Assembly: GCA_029007685.1 (NCBI GenBank)
Contig: JAQXIG010000164.1
Location: 1 to 7,353, forward strand
DNA: 7,353 bases
Direction of reading: 5' to 3'
Origin: a bacterium
GTDB taxonomy: Bacteria > Bacillota_I > Bacilli_A > RF39 > UBA660
Of this stretch, positions 6,995 through 7,353 are shown piece by piece; the stretch's first letter is position 1, and the number at the start of each line of letters is the position of its first letter. The translations under genes were made by a program, and so were the position numbers. The notes under the pieces are model-generated. The model worked only from the letters and a program-made list of their open reading frames with translations, had not been told where the DNA came from and searched no databases.

Positions 6995-7026
6995 ATGAAA
7001 AAATTTAAAAATATAAATTTTTTCAT
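6995..7026. repeat. Perfect 13-bp inverted repeat, A+T-rich
   Basis: The arm at 6995-7007 (ATGAAAAAATTTA) is exactly complementary to 7014-7026, with a six-base loop (AAAATA). The stem has only two G-C pairs' worth of strength at most, and no clean T-tract follows on either strand, so it is a poor terminator. It could be a protein-binding palindrome, a weak bidirectional terminator, or a chance product of A+T-rich DNA. Confidence 0.5.
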
Positions 7027-7190
7027 CTTTATCAAAACATGATTGAATTTGTTTTAGAAGTTTTTTTAATTCCCTTTTCTTCATTAGATATGATGATATG
7101 TCTACTCACATAATGATTGGGAAGATTAAGTAATTAAGAGAAACATGTGAATAATCGATTCTATTTTTCAACAAAATTCGACAAAAAAGG

Positions 7191-7233
7191 AAGATATAAT
7201 CAAGAAGAGGAAAATAAGATAATTATATCTTAT
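7191..7233. repeat. Overlapping, mutually exclusive inverted repeats
   Basis: AAGATATAAT (7191-7200) is exactly complementary to ATTATATCTT (7222-7231), 10 bp around a 21-base spacer. A second perfect repeat, ATAAGATA (7214-7221) with TATCTTAT (7226-7233), has a four-base loop and shares the 3' arm, so only one can form at a time. They lie just upstream of the promoter at 7239 and might be operator sites; in RNA they would be alternative hairpins. Confidence 0.45.
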
Positions 7234-7238
7234 CAAAC

Positions 7239-7267
7239 TTGAGAAAAAGTAAAAATTGTGATATATT
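7239..7267 (+). promoter_or_regulatory. Well-formed sigma-A-type promoter of the right-edge transcript
   Basis: TTGAGA (7239-7244, five of six to consensus) and TATATT (7262-7267, five of six) are separated by exactly 17 bp. TG at 7259-7260 adds the extended -10 element. The predicted start is near 7274, directly before the hairpin at 7278. By inspection this is the promoter in the window with the best combined -35, spacer and -10. Confidence 0.65.
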
Positions 7268-7273
7268 TTAGTT

Positions 7274-7353
7274 ATCATAAAGTATGGCCTTCTAGATCTG
7301 ATTGGCAAATAGCCTAGGGGAAGGGTATACTTTAACTAAAAATCAATCATAGG
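7274..7353 (+). ncRNA. Candidate structured leader RNA or non-coding RNA, cut by the right edge
   Basis: From the predicted start, the RNA would fold at once into a long imperfect hairpin. TAAAGTAT (7278-7285) pairs with ATACTTTA (7327-7334). CCTTC (7288-7292) pairs with GAAGG (7320-7324), and TAG (7293-7295) with CTA (7314-7316), leaving an unpaired GGG. An apical part contains GGC (7304-7306) and GCC (7312-7314), which could pair. The hairpin is clearly richer in G and C than its surroundings, which suggests a conserved RNA. It does not match the riboswitch, T-box, 6S, SRP, tmRNA or RNase P signatures I can recall. It may be a cis-regulatory leader of a gene beyond the window, or the 5' domain of a larger RNA. 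Confidence 0.4.

Larger units (their letters stand above)
6875..7238. other. A+T-rich intergenic stretch without a convincing gene
   Basis: I find no tRNA, rRNA, CRISPR repeat or credible protein gene on either strand in these 364 bases. The longest + strand frame starting with ATG that I noted here is 24 codons (7039-7113) without a ribosome binding site. The stretch holds a 13-bp A+T-rich inverted repeat (6995-7026), a small AAAATG/CATTTT repeat just before it (6980-6994), and overlapping inverted repeats at 7191-7233, annotated separately. It reads as non-coding spacer upstream of the promoter at 7239. Confidence 0.6.

Noticed and set aside
7039..7113. 24-codon hydrophobic frame starting at ATG 7039
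   Set aside because: No Shine-Dalgarno site and no promoter are seen; a short hydrophobic frame is expected by chance in such A+T-rich DNA.
7274..7341. PreQ1, purine, SAM, T-box, 6S or SRP RNA identity for the right-edge structure
   Set aside because: The conserved core motifs of each of these families, as far as I recall them, are not present; only general features such as a closing helix match.
1..7353. CRISPR array, insertion sequence or prophage genes
   Set aside because: No regularly spaced direct repeats, transposase, integrase or phage structural genes are visible on either strand.

Overview
The window reads as chromosomal DNA of a low-GC Gram-positive bacterium (Bacillota, or a related Bacilli/Erysipelotrichia-like lineage). 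Signs of this are A+T-rich third codon positions, Shine-Dalgarno sites of the AGGAGGTGAT type, U-tract terminators, an LspA next to an RluD-family enzyme, and a rhomboid protease with a Bacillus YqgP-like N-terminal domain. UGA is a true stop here (it ends the GT-C gene and the polymerase gene) and Trp is UGG, so the Mycoplasma code does not apply. I cannot name a genus. All convincing genes lie on the + strand.

Layout. (1) Positions 1-1190 hold the C-terminal 395 codons of valyl-tRNA synthetase (valS), which runs in from the left edge, followed by an intrinsic terminator (1191-1236). (2) Positions 1353-4189 hold two translationally coupled genes for polytopic membrane proteins: a GT-C-fold glycosyltransferase-like protein and an O-antigen-ligase/polymerase-like protein. 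Together they look like part of a surface-glycan or lipid-linked-sugar pathway, but no flippase, cytoplasmic glycosyltransferase or sugar-nucleotide gene is in the window. (3) A consensus extended -10 promoter overlaps the stop of the polymerase gene and appears to start a new unit: lspA (lipoprotein signal peptidase, TTG start) and an overlapping RluD-family rRNA pseudouridine synthase. (4) A short gap with a reasonable sigma-A-type promoter leads to a rhomboid intramembrane serine protease with an N-terminal cytosolic domain but no C-terminal TPR region. Its transcript appears to end in a strong terminator (6840-6874), preceded by about 90 nt with its own potential helices.

(5) Positions 6875-7353 contain no convincing protein gene. 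The stretch is very A+T-rich and carries several inverted repeats. Near the right edge is a good vegetative promoter (TTGAGA, 17 bp, TATATT with an extended TG). Its predicted start lies just before a large, GC-richer imperfect hairpin (7278-7334), which looks like the 5' end of a structured leader or non-coding RNA that I cannot assign to a known family. The window ends inside or just after it. This is the best candidate for something undescribed; the rest is mostly ordinary housekeeping and cell-surface genes.
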